Below are positions 1-7,300 of a DNA stretch of 13,280 nucleotides, one piece after another. Each line of letters opens with the position of its first letter. Positions within the stretch are counted from its first letter, which is position 1. Below the pieces are notes generated by a model. That model saw only the letters and a program-made list of their open reading frames with translations. It was not told the origin of the DNA and did not search any database. The DNA is from JADFOB01 sp964651325 (lineage in GTDB: Bacteria > Planctomycetota > Phycisphaerae > UBA1845). The DNA lies in the NCBI GenBank assembly GCA_964651325.1, contig CAZYXP010000093.1, positions 1 to 13,280 on the forward strand. Direction: 5' to 3'. The position numbers were made by a program, and so were the translations under genes.

Positions 1-38
1 GACTCGGCCATGTTCAAAACGCGTTGAGATTGTTTCAT
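1..38 (-). CDS. Start of an unidentified gene running off the left edge
   Basis: Reading leftward from an ATG at 36-38, an open frame continues to the window edge and encodes MKQSQRVLNMAE. A Shine-Dalgarno-like GGAAG (complement of 46-50) lies 7 nt upstream, which is good spacing and is the main reason to believe the start. Only 12 residues are visible, so no family can be named. A second in-frame ATG sits at 9-11. The gene would be co-directional with the rhodanese/DoxX pair but is separated from it by the inverted repeat at 63-190. Confidence 0.4.
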   Translation of the reverse strand, partial: MKQSQRVLNMAE

Positions 39-62
39 GAGCGTTCTTCCGCAAAGGTAGAG

Positions 63-190
63 CCGATAGCTGTCAGCCGTCAGCTTTCAGCCAAGGGCTG
101 CAACAAGCCACTCGTGGCGCGTAGGTTCTAGCATCAGATCGAAGGAAATCAACATGCTTCTATCTGATTGCTGACGGCTGAAAGCTGATC
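63..190. repeat. Inverted pair of heptanucleotide (GCTGAnn) repeat blocks
   Basis: Read on the minus strand, 63-92 is a run of 7-nt units: GCTGAAA, GCTGACG, GCTGACA, GCTATCG. On the plus strand, 170-190 repeats the same unit: GCTGACG, GCTGAAA, GCTGATC. The blocks face each other, so 80-92 pairs perfectly with 176-188 (13 bp), and in another register 74-84 pairs with 170-180 (11 bp). About 80 bp lie between the arms. The element fills most of the gap between the left-edge gene and the stop codon of the DoxX gene. Its form suggests a short tandemly repeated repetitive element or a degenerate mobile palindrome. It has no T-tract that would make it an intrinsic terminator. Confidence 0.7.
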
Positions 191-199
191 GCTACTTCG

Positions 200-763
200 C
201 TACCCTTCCGCAGTCGGCTGTGGCGAATCGGCGGGCGGGCTTGACGTGTCGGCGCCTTGCTTCTTGCAGCAAAGGTTTGCGAGGCAGAATCTGCGGGAAC
301 GCGAGAAGAGCGCGACAAGAGCCAGCACGAACAGGCCGGTGTTTTCGAGGAGCTTCTTCCAGATAACCACTTCCCCGGCACCACAACCGCAGTCAAATGC
401 GATTTCGCTAAAGGGCTTCCCGGTTTCGTGCAGCACCGCCACCGCCCGCAGCAAGATCGCGGGCGTAAATGTAGCCAGCATCAACGCCAGCGCCAGTGAG
501 GAGCCGCGAATGAGCACGCCAAGCAGCAAGCACAAGCCCGCAACGATTTCGACCCACGGCAGGACAATCGCGGTCGCGTTGAGATAAATGCCTGGCGACG
601 TCGGGAGCATCTCGTATAAGTTGATCTGCTTCATGAACGCGACGGGATCGCCGATTTTCTTGGCGCCCATGTACATGAACAACCCGCCGAGGATCACGCG
701 AGCGATCAGCAGCGGAAACCCGGAATCGCCCCAACGACGATCGCGTAACTCTAGTTCAACCAC
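200..763 (-). CDS. MauE/DoxX family redox-associated membrane protein
   Basis: This is a 187-residue polytopic inner-membrane protein. Hydrophobic segments lie near residues 17-33, 60-84, 88-110 and 139-154, the four-helix layout of DoxX/MauE proteins. A D-C-G-C-G motif with C125 and C127 precedes the last helix. Comparable CGC motifs occur in MauE-like redox proteins, which are thought to support disulfide formation or thiol redox chemistry. Three more cysteines (C160, C165, C166) follow helix 4 in a basic tail. The start is GTG at 761-763, with AAGGA 11 nt upstream inside the rhodanese gene. Only 2 bp separate it from the rhodanese stop, so the two genes are translationally linked. Handling of sulfur or thiols with the rhodanese is likely from context, but the substrate is unknown. 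Confidence 0.85.
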   Translation of the reverse strand: MVELELRDRRWGDSGFPLLIARVILGGLFMYMGAKKIGDPVAFMKQINLYEMLPTSPGIYLNATAIVLPWVEIVAGLCLLLGVLIRGSSLALALMLATFTPAILLRAVAVLHETGKPFSEIAFDCGCGAGEVVIWKKLLENTGLFVLALVALFSRSRRFCLANLCCKKQGADTSSPPADSPQPTAEG

Positions 764-765
764 AG

Positions 766-1332
766 CTATTCCAATCCTTGATCATAAGGCATTTCGTTGT
801 CGATCCACGCTTCCCATCCGCTGGCAAACAGATAGACCGAGTCGTACGGGACGCCGAAATTATCAATCAGCTCGTGGCACATGTATTTGCTGTCCGAGCA
901 CTCGCCGCCGTTGCAATAGACGATCACCTTTTCAACGCCCGCCGCCGCTTCAACGACCCGGTCGATGCACCCCTCTAGTTCGTAATGATAGCAGCGAATC
1001 GCCCCCGCAATGTGGCCTTCTTCGTACTCGCTTTCCTTTCTCGCATCGACGACCACGAACAGGCCACTGTCCATGAGGTCGGGATCGCCGACAATGTCTG
1101 CAACTTCATCGACCGTAATGAGCTGATAGAGTCGGCCCCCCTGCTCGCTGCCGTCATCACTGCCGCCATCGGCCGCTTTCGTACCGCCACCCGGCGCGTT
1201 AGGCGACTCGATCGTGCCCAGGTACGCCTTGAACGGATCAAGCGATCCGCTATGACGAACGGCGTTGGAGGTAGCGCCCAGCGCCAGCCCCGCTGCCGCG
1301 ATGATGAGCAATTCAAGGATCGTCGATTTCAT
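766..1332 (-). CDS. Membrane-anchored rhodanese-like domain protein
   Basis: This 188-residue protein has an N-terminal hydrophobic segment (residues 5-24) that should act as a signal anchor. A Gly/Ser/Asp-rich linker (about 42-68) follows, then one rhodanese domain (about 69-185). The domain shows the V-V-D-A-R strand end (D96), E-x-G-H-I-x-G-A-I (about 105-112) and an active-site loop C140-N-G-G-E-C145-S-D-S. C140 is the expected persulfide-forming cysteine. C145 inside the loop is an extra thiol that could form a disulfide with it. I chose ATG at 1332 because it gives a clean membrane anchor; an upstream in-frame start at 1389 would add 19 polar residues and spoil it. The protein probably moves sulfur on the periplasmic side together with the DoxX partner encoded 2 bp downstream. 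Confidence 0.88.
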   Translation of the reverse strand: MKSTILELLIIAAAGLALGATSNAVRHSGSLDPFKAYLGTIESPNAPGGGTKAADGGSDDGSEQGGRLYQLITVDEVADIVGDPDLMDSGLFVVVDARKESEYEEGHIAGAIRCYHYELEGCIDRVVEAAAGVEKVIVYCNGGECSDSKYMCHELIDNFGVPYDSVYLFASGWEAWIDNEMPYDQGLE

Positions 1333-1355
1333 AGAGCCGTGTTCCGTCAGGGACC

Positions 1356-1375
1356 TGCAAATGGGTGCAAATGGA
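1356..1375 (-). promoter_or_regulatory. 10-bp tandem repeat in the rhodanese leader
   Basis: Two head-to-tail copies of TGCAAATGGG/A sit at 1356-1365 and 1366-1375 and share 9 of 10 bases. They lie 24 bp upstream of the rhodanese ATG and inside the predicted 5' leader, about one helical turn apart. This arrangement would suit cooperative binding by a regulator, but no regulator is known for it. Confidence 0.4.
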
Positions 1376-1392
1376 CGCCGAATTCTCACCCC

Positions 1393-1421
1393 ATGATTGC
1401 CTCGCCATGGCGGAAGGTCAA
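1393..1421 (-). promoter_or_regulatory. Candidate sigma70-type promoter for the rhodanese-DoxX operon
   Basis: On the minus strand, TTGACC (complement of 1416-1421) is followed after exactly 17 bp by AATCAT (complement of 1393-1398). These match the -35 and -10 consensus at 5/6 and 4/6 positions. Transcription would start near 1386 and leave a leader of about 55 nt containing the TGCAAATGG tandem repeat. Confidence 0.4.
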
Positions 1422-1661
1422 TCGCGGAATCCGCTGCCGTTGCGCTGATGTGACAGTTTGCCGCCGGTTCCAGATTCAGCGTAGTATTACGGCATTCCTA
1501 GGTAGCCTTGAACCGGGCCGAGTTTGTTGGTGTTCCACCTCCCCACGCCGTCCGATAGATGGATGGATGTCGGATTGCGGGAGCGTAGCAGCCTCCATGG
1601 CCCCCCGCTGGTGTCCGATCGGCGATGAGCCGACGAATCCTTGTGAGCGGCCCTCGATTCG

Positions 1662-1690
1662 TAGACACAAGGCAACGCGTGAAGTACACT
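1662..1690 (+). promoter_or_regulatory. Candidate promoter for the metal-efflux operon
   Basis: TAGACA (1662-1667; 5/6 to the -35 consensus) and TACACT (1685-1690; 4/6 to the -10 consensus) are separated by exactly 17 bp. The predicted start of transcription is 1695-1698, which coincides with the ATG at 1697. The first mRNA of the operon may therefore be leaderless, which fits the lack of a Shine-Dalgarno sequence before that ATG. Confidence 0.45.
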
Positions 1691-1696
1691 ATAGGT

Positions 1697-2119
1697 ATGC
1701 GGATTCTTTCCCTGGTGGCGGTGGTGTGGAGCTTCGTAGGGATGCCTGCGCTTTGCCGCGCGGGCGTCTTAGTCGAGTGCTGTGCGCAGCGGGTTGTGGC
1801 CCATGAGACGTCGCAAGACGCCCCCGACAAATGCCCCGGCCACTGCCCCTGTGATACGCGTGACGACGCGCCCGAGGAGACGGGATCGTCCCATAACCGC
1901 GAGTGCGACGACTGCACCGAATCGTGCAATGTCGTGTCGCCGCCTTCGAAGCAGGCAAACGGCGGTGATTTCGCCGTACTCCTGGATGCGGCAATTGCCG
2001 TAGCACAGGTGCCGTGCGACACCTGGATGCAATCTTGGCAATATTCAGCCAATCCGAATCCCAGACGGAGAGACGCACGCCCCGCCATCCCCGCCTCTGA
2101 TCGACCGCTGCTCATCTGA
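1697..2119 (+). CDS. Small secreted Cys/His-rich protein, first gene of the efflux operon
   Basis: This 140-residue protein has a signal peptide (about residues 1-22, ending L-C-R-A). The mature part is rich in potential metal ligands: C28, C29, C46, C50, C52, C70, C73, C77 and C107, plus H36, H49 and H66. They cluster as C-P-G-H-C-P-C and C-D-D-C-x3-C. The C-terminus is basic and proline-rich, then ends S-D-R-P-L-L-I. I cannot assign a named family. Its place 5' of an RND adaptor and pump suggests a periplasmic metal-binding or metal-buffering protein. The start at 1697 was chosen for the signal peptide; an ATG at 1625 would put 24 polar residues before it. C20 does not fit a lipobox because the preceding residue is Leu. 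The adaptor gene begins about 180 bp downstream. Confidence 0.7.
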   Translation: MRILSLVAVVWSFVGMPALCRAGVLVECCAQRVVAHETSQDAPDKCPGHCPCDTRDDAPEETGSSHNRECDDCTESCNVVSPPSKQANGGDFAVLLDAAIAVAQVPCDTWMQSWQYSANPNPRRRDARPAIPASDRPLLI

Positions 2120-2185
2120 TTCCTGATACGACGCTCTGATCGTACCGCTGCGCTTGCGGTGCGCCCCTGTTCGGCTTGACCCTCG

Positions 2186-2199
2186 TACGGCAAGCCGTA
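2186..2199. repeat. Short inverted repeat before the adaptor gene
   Basis: TACGGC and GCCGTA flank a 2-bp centre in the 184-bp gap between the Cys-rich gene and the adaptor gene. The loop is too small for a stable hairpin, so a protein-binding site is more likely if it functions at all. I saw no good promoter and no outer-membrane channel remnant in this gap. Confidence 0.3.
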
Positions 2200-2303
2200 G
2201 GCGCATGGCTTGATGCGACAAGACTCAAAAACCTTGCGGCCAGCCTGCAATGCAACAATAGGACGGCAAAGCCGTTCCACTCACGAAGCGACGGAGAATG
2301 ATG

Positions 2304-4373
2304 ATGTACGCATCTTACGACCATGGCGTTCTGATGGCGGCTGGGGTGACCACGCTTGCGCTGGCCGTCTTGGCAGGGTGCACGGAAAAAGCCGAACAAC
2401 AAGATCGAGGAGGGGCCGAGCCGCCTGCGAAGTCCATCGCCATGTCTGTGATCGGTCCTGACACAAGTGCGGTGCCGGTTGATCTCTCCCAAGGCTGGTG
2501 CGGCAAACACGGCGTCCCGGAGTCGGTGTGCAGCAGATGCAACCCGTCGTTGGTTGCGAAATTCAAGCAGGGGCACGACTGGTGCGCAGGACATGGCTTG
2601 CCGGAGTCGCAATGCACGAATTGCAATCCTGGGGCGCGCGATGCGTGGGCGGCACTGAATCCAGCCAACGCACAAGAACGCACCGCAGTTGACGATGCCC
2701 CCCCGCTAGGACCGGCTTCGAGCGCCATAAGACCGACGCTCGATGAGGGCTGGTGCGGCGAACACGGCGTCCCGGAGTCGGTATGCACTCGCTGCGGCGC
2801 TTCGGCGGAGACATTCAAAGAGGCGGGCGACTGGTGCGAAGAGCACGACCTGCCCGAATCCCAGTGCATAGCCTGTCATCCGGAAATCGAAGCAGCCTGG
2901 GCCAGACTCGATCCGGACTACCAAGCCGACGATCCAAGCGACGACACGCCGGCTGGCGGTCGTGGCGCCATTCAACTTGAGCCCAATCATCGGCTTCTTA
3001 CAGGGAGCAACGATAGCGGATGCCAGGTGGATCGTTTGCGGGTGCGTTTCCTCGACGCGGCCACGGCACGAAAAGCGGGCATCGAAATGGAAGTCGTCCG
3101 CACCCGCCGCATCTCCGACACCATCGAGTGTCCGGCTGAAGTGGGCTTCGACCAGACGCGGGTGGTCCGGATTACGCCTCGCGTTGCAGGGTCCGTAGCG
3201 GAAGCGTCCGTCGATGTCGGGCAACTCGTCGCCGGCGGCGATCTGCTGGCCGTGCTGGAGAGCCCCGCGCTCGGCCTTACCAAGAGCCGCTACATCAGGA
3301 TGCGCGAAGCATACCTTCTCGCTATGGCAGATTTCGAGCGTGTGGACACGATCCATCGAGGCACGCAGCGGATGCTGGAGGTTTGCACGGGTTCGGCTGA
3401 TTCAAACGCAGTCCGGCAGGCGCTTACGGATGTCCGGGTCGGAGACGCCAAGAGTCGATTGCTTCAAGCGCACGCCGCGCTGGAGATGACACGATCGGCG
3501 CTCGAACGGGAGCGGACGCTACGAGACAAGAAGATCAACAGCGAGCAGGATTTCGAGGTCGCCCGAAGAAATCTGTCCGCGGCGGAGGCGGGCTTTCAGG
3601 CGGCATACGAAACCGTGGAATTCGACAGCGAGCGAGATCGTCTTGCGGCCATGCGCGCCGTACGCGTGGCCAAGAGCGAGCTGGATGCGGCGGAGCGGGA
3701 GCTAGCCATCCTCGGCTTGAATGATGCGCAGCTGGCAGCGATTGGCAGCGAGTCGGGCCTTGCCATTTCTCGATACGCGTTGCACAGCCCGACGGCAGGT
3801 CGCGTCGTCCATAGGAGCGCCGTCGTCGGAGAAGTGGTTCAGCAGCAAGACGCGCTTTATACGATTGCCGATCTCTCGACGATGTGGCTGCTCATGAATC
3901 TTCAAGAGCGAGACATCCCGCAGGTGCGTATCGGTCTTCCGATCCTGTTCACCGTGGACGGCCTGCCCGGCCAAGCGTTCGACGGAATCGTCTCGTGGAT
4001 CAGCAACACGGTCGACGATCGCACGCGCACCGTCAAAGTCCGAGCGAACCTCCCCAATGAGCGCGGCTTGCTCCTTAACCACATGTTCGGCCTGGCGCGG
4101 ATCATCGTTCACGACAACGAGGAAGTGGTGTCGGTACCGATCGGCTCCGTTCAAACCGACGGCTGCTGCCAGCTCGTGTTCGTCAAGCTGGAAGATACGC
4201 TCTTTGAACCGCGCAAGGTGTCGCTCGGGTCGAGCGCCAACGGCCATGTCGAAATTCTCGCCGGGCTTGCGGCGGGTGAAACCGTGGTCACGGTCGGCAG
4301 CTTCCTGATGAAGACGGAAATCCTCAAGTCCAACATCGGCGCGGGATGCTGCGACGTGGATCCGGGGAGATAA
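2304..4373 (+). CDS. Heavy-metal RND efflux periplasmic adaptor (CusB/CzcB type) with four Cys3His modules
   Basis: This 689-residue protein is long for an RND adaptor, which is usually 350-520 residues. A lipoprotein signal ends V-L-A-G-C (lipid-anchored C26). Four modules W-C-x2-H-x6-C-x2-C follow, starting at W65, W93, W150 and W177. They alternate G-V-P-E-S-V-C and L-P-E-S-Q-C types and offer four Cys3His metal sites. After a linker (about 193-243) comes the normal adaptor fold: lipoyl half (about 273-320), Ala/Glu/Arg-rich helical hairpin (about 325-478), second lipoyl half (about 488-524), beta-barrel and membrane-proximal domains to about 670. The tail has C-C at 682-683, with another C-C at 621-622. 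Three ATGs (2298, 2301, 2304) follow GGAG at 2293-2296; 2304 has the best spacing (7 nt). The stop is 5 bp before the pump gene. The protein should link the pump to an outer-membrane channel and deliver or sense metal. Confidence 0.9.
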   Translation: MYASYDHGVLMAAGVTTLALAVLAGCTEKAEQQDRGGAEPPAKSIAMSVIGPDTSAVPVDLSQGWCGKHGVPESVCSRCNPSLVAKFKQGHDWCAGHGLPESQCTNCNPGARDAWAALNPANAQERTAVDDAPPLGPASSAIRPTLDEGWCGEHGVPESVCTRCGASAETFKEAGDWCEEHDLPESQCIACHPEIEAAWARLDPDYQADDPSDDTPAGGRGAIQLEPNHRLLTGSNDSGCQVDRLRVRFLDAATARKAGIEMEVVRTRRISDTIECPAEVGFDQTRVVRITPRVAGSVAEASVDVGQLVAGGDLLAVLESPALGLTKSRYIRMREAYLLAMADFERVDTIHRGTQRMLEVCTGSADSNAVRQALTDVRVGDAKSRLLQAHAALEMTRSALERERTLRDKKINSEQDFEVARRNLSAAEAGFQAAYETVEFDSERDRLAAMRAVRVAKSELDAAERELAILGLNDAQLAAIGSESGLAISRYALHSPTAGRVVHRSAVVGEVVQQQDALYTIADLSTMWLLMNLQERDIPQVRIGLPILFTVDGLPGQAFDGIVSWISNTVDDRTRTVKVRANLPNERGLLLNHMFGLARIIVHDNEEVVSVPIGSVQTDGCCQLVFVKLEDTLFEPRKVSLGSSANGHVEILAGLAAGETVVTVGSFLMKTEILKSNIGAGCCDVDPGR
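2493..2876 (+). repeat. Internal A-B-A-B duplication encoding the Cys3His modules
   Basis: Four 48-bp units lie at 2493-2540 (A1), 2577-2624 (B1), 2748-2795 (A2) and 2829-2876 (B2). A1 and A2 agree at 42 of 48 bases and at 38 of the first 40, over a 255-bp shift. B1 and B2 agree at only 33 of 48 even though the ligand residues are kept. The pattern indicates duplication of an A-B pair, with the A units either under extra constraint or recently homogenised. Confidence 0.8.
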
Positions 4374-4378
4374 CCGCC

Positions 4379-7300
4379 ATGCTCAATGACATTATCTTCT
4401 GGTCACTTCGGCATCGCTTCGTCGTGATCGCGATCGCGACCGGTCTGGCGGCCACGGGCGCATTCTCCCTGTCACGGCTGCCGATCGACGCGTTTCCCGA
4501 CACCACGCCGGTACAGGTCCAGATCAACACCGTCGCGCCCGCCTTGTCCCCCGTTGAGATTGAACAGCAGATCACCTTTCCGGTCGAACAGACCATAAGC
4601 GGATTGAAGGGGCTTGTGGAGGTGCGGTCCCTGTCCAAGTTCGGTCTCTCCCAGGTCACGGTCATCTTCAACGACGACACCGACATCTATCTCGCAAGGC
4701 AACAGGTGATGGAACGCCTGAGCACCGTCGAGTTGCTCGAGGGCTTGCCGCGGCCCGCGATGGGGCCGGTGGCCACGGGCCTCGGCGAGGTGTTTCATTA
4801 CCTGCTTACCAGCGACACGAAAAACCTCAGCGACTTGCGTTCGATTCAGGATTGGATCATCAGGCCGCAGCTCCGCAGCGTTTCCGGCGTGGCCGAGGTC
4901 AACAGCTGGGGCGGGCTCGAGCGCCATTATCAAGTCGTCGTCGATCCCGCCAAGCTGATCAAGTATGACGTGTCGCTTTCAGACTTGTTCCGGGCGCTTC
5001 GCCGCAACAATGCCAATGTCGGCGGCGGCAGCATCACGCGATCCGGTGAGCAGCTGCTCGTTCAGGGCATCGGGTTCGTATCGACGCTCGAAGAGATTGG
5101 CAACATCGTCATCACCGCTCAAGACGGCATGCCTATCTATGTGCGTGATCTCGGCGATGTCATTGACGGCCATGAGGTACGCCGGGGCGCCGTCACCTAC
5201 GGCGGGGAGGGCGAAGCCGTGCTTGGGCTTGGCTTCATGCTCATGGGCGAAAACAGCCGTGATGTCACCGAGCGGCTTAAGACGCGCATGCAACAGGTTC
5301 GGATGTCTCTTCCGCCCGATGTCGAGGTCAAGACCCTCTACGACCGTACCGACTTGGTCGATCAGGTACTTGGCACGGTGCGGACCAATCTGTTCGAGGG
5401 CGCCGTGCTCGTGGTGGCCGTGCTCTTCTTTTTCCTGGGGAACATCCGCGCCGGACTGATAGTGGCGTTGGCGATCCCGCTTTCGATGCTGTTCGCGGGC
5501 AACTTGATGCTTCGAGTAGGTATTGCCGGCAGTCTGATGAGCTTGGGCGCCATCGACTTCGGCCTCATCGTCGATAGCTCGGTCATCATGATTGAGAACA
5601 GCGTCCGGCATTTGACCGACAGCCGCGACGGACGATCCAGAATCGAAATCGTGCGCGACGCCGCCATCGAAGTGCGCAGGCCAACGATGTTCGGCGAACT
5701 CATCATCATGATCGTCTACCTGCCGATTCTTACGCTGGAGGGCATCGAGGGCAAGCTCTTCTCGCCCATGGCGCTCACGGTGATCTTTGCGCTGGCCGGC
5801 TCGATGGTGGCCTCGCTGACGCTCATGCCCGTGCTGGCTAGCCTGTGTTTGCCGAAAAAGCTCAAGGACCGCGAGCCGCTCATCATCCGAATCGCCAAGC
5901 GAGCCTACGCACCATTGCTTCGCTTCGTTCTCCGGGCTCGCGCGGCGGTCTTGTCCACCACAGTGGTCGCGTTGGTTGGGGCCGTTTGGATGGCACTGAA
6001 TCTCGGCGCGGTCTTCATCCCGCGACTGTCGGAGGGCGCTATTGTCATCAACACCGTGCGCCTCGCGGGCGTGTCCGTGGAGGAGTCAGTGCGCTATGGA
6101 TCGCAAATCGAACGCTTGCTGTTGGAAACCTTTCCGGAAGAGATCAACGACATCTGGTCGCGTACGGGAACGGCCGAGGTTGCGACCGACCCGATGGGCA
6201 TCGAGCTAACCGACATATTCATCACGCTGCACCCCCGATCGCAGTGGAAGAGCGCTGACACGCAGGCGGAGCTGGTGTCCATGATGGAGGGAACGCTATC
6301 GACCATGCCCGCGATGCGCGCCATATTCACACAGCCCATCGAGATGCGGGTCAACGAGATGGTGGCCGGCATCCGCAGCGACCTGGGCGTGAAGGTATTT
6401 GGAGACGATTTCGACCAACTCAAAATCCTTGCCGAACAGATCGAGGGCATCCTGAAGGCCATCCCCGGTAGCGCCGACACGGTGACGGAGCAAGTCACGG
6501 GCCTGCCCATGCTGAAGATTCGATTGCGCCAAGACCAGCTCGCGCGATACGGCGTACCCGCCAGCGAGGTGCTTGATTTCATCGCCGCGATTGGCAACAT
6601 TCCCATCGGCGAGATTCGCCAGGGACAGGTTCGGTTTCCGCTCTCGGTGCGGTTGCCCGATGCGTACCGCACGGACCCGGAGCGTGTGGCCAGCCTCCTG
6701 ATTCCAACCGCTTCGGGACAACTCCTGCCGCTGGCGCGCTTGGCCGAATTGGAGATCGTAGATGGCCCATCCACGATCAATCGCGAATGGAGCAAACGCC
6801 GCGTGGTCGTTCAGTGCAACGCCCGCGGTCGCGACGTGGCCGGCTTGGTCGCCGAGGCGCGGAAACGAATCGAAGCAGAGATCGACTTCCCCCCGGGCTA
6901 TTTCGTTCGATACGGAGGACAGTTTGAGCATCTGCAGCGCGCGGCCACCCGGCTGATGTTCGTGGTGCCACTCGCGCTTGCCCTGATTTTCGTGTTGCTG
7001 TATATCACGTACGGTCGAGTCACCGACGTCGTTCGCATTTTCATGACGTTGCCGCTTTCGGCGGTGGGCGGGATACTCGCATTGTACTTGCGTGACATGC
7101 CCTTCAGCATCTCGGCCGGGGTCGGGTTTGTGGCGATGTCCGGGGTCTCCGTGCTCGGAGACATGGTGTTCGTGTCGTATCTTCGGGGGCTGCTCGACAA
7201 GGGCGTGGCCATGTACGAAGCGATCGAACAAACGGCCATGATGCGGTTGCGGCCCGTGCTGATGACCGGGCTGGTGGCCGCGTTGGGGTTCGTTCCCATG

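Larger units (their letters stand above)
1333..1696. other. Divergent intergenic region with possible operator half-sites
   Basis: No convincing gene was found in this 364-bp gap; open frames crossing it are extensions or antisense shadows of neighbours. It contains a TCCGA...TCGGA inverted pair (1551-1555 and 1570-1574, 14-bp spacer) around a GATGGATGGATG tract. A further TCCGA at 1614-1618 overlaps the palindrome CCGATCGG, and a small hairpin TCGGC-GATGA-GCCGA spans 1619-1633. These lie 60-150 bp upstream of the efflux operon start, where a metal-responsive repressor or activator would be expected. No regulator gene is present in the window. Confidence 0.4.

Noticed and set aside
985..1806. 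Long plus-strand open frame opposite the rhodanese gene
   Set aside because: It is antisense to a well-supported gene for its first third, is rich in Arg/Ser with no domain, and runs out of frame through the Cys-rich gene.
2120..2303. Remnant of an outer-membrane channel gene between the Cys-rich gene and the adaptor
   Set aside because: Plus-strand translations give only short frames with no recognisable OMF motif.
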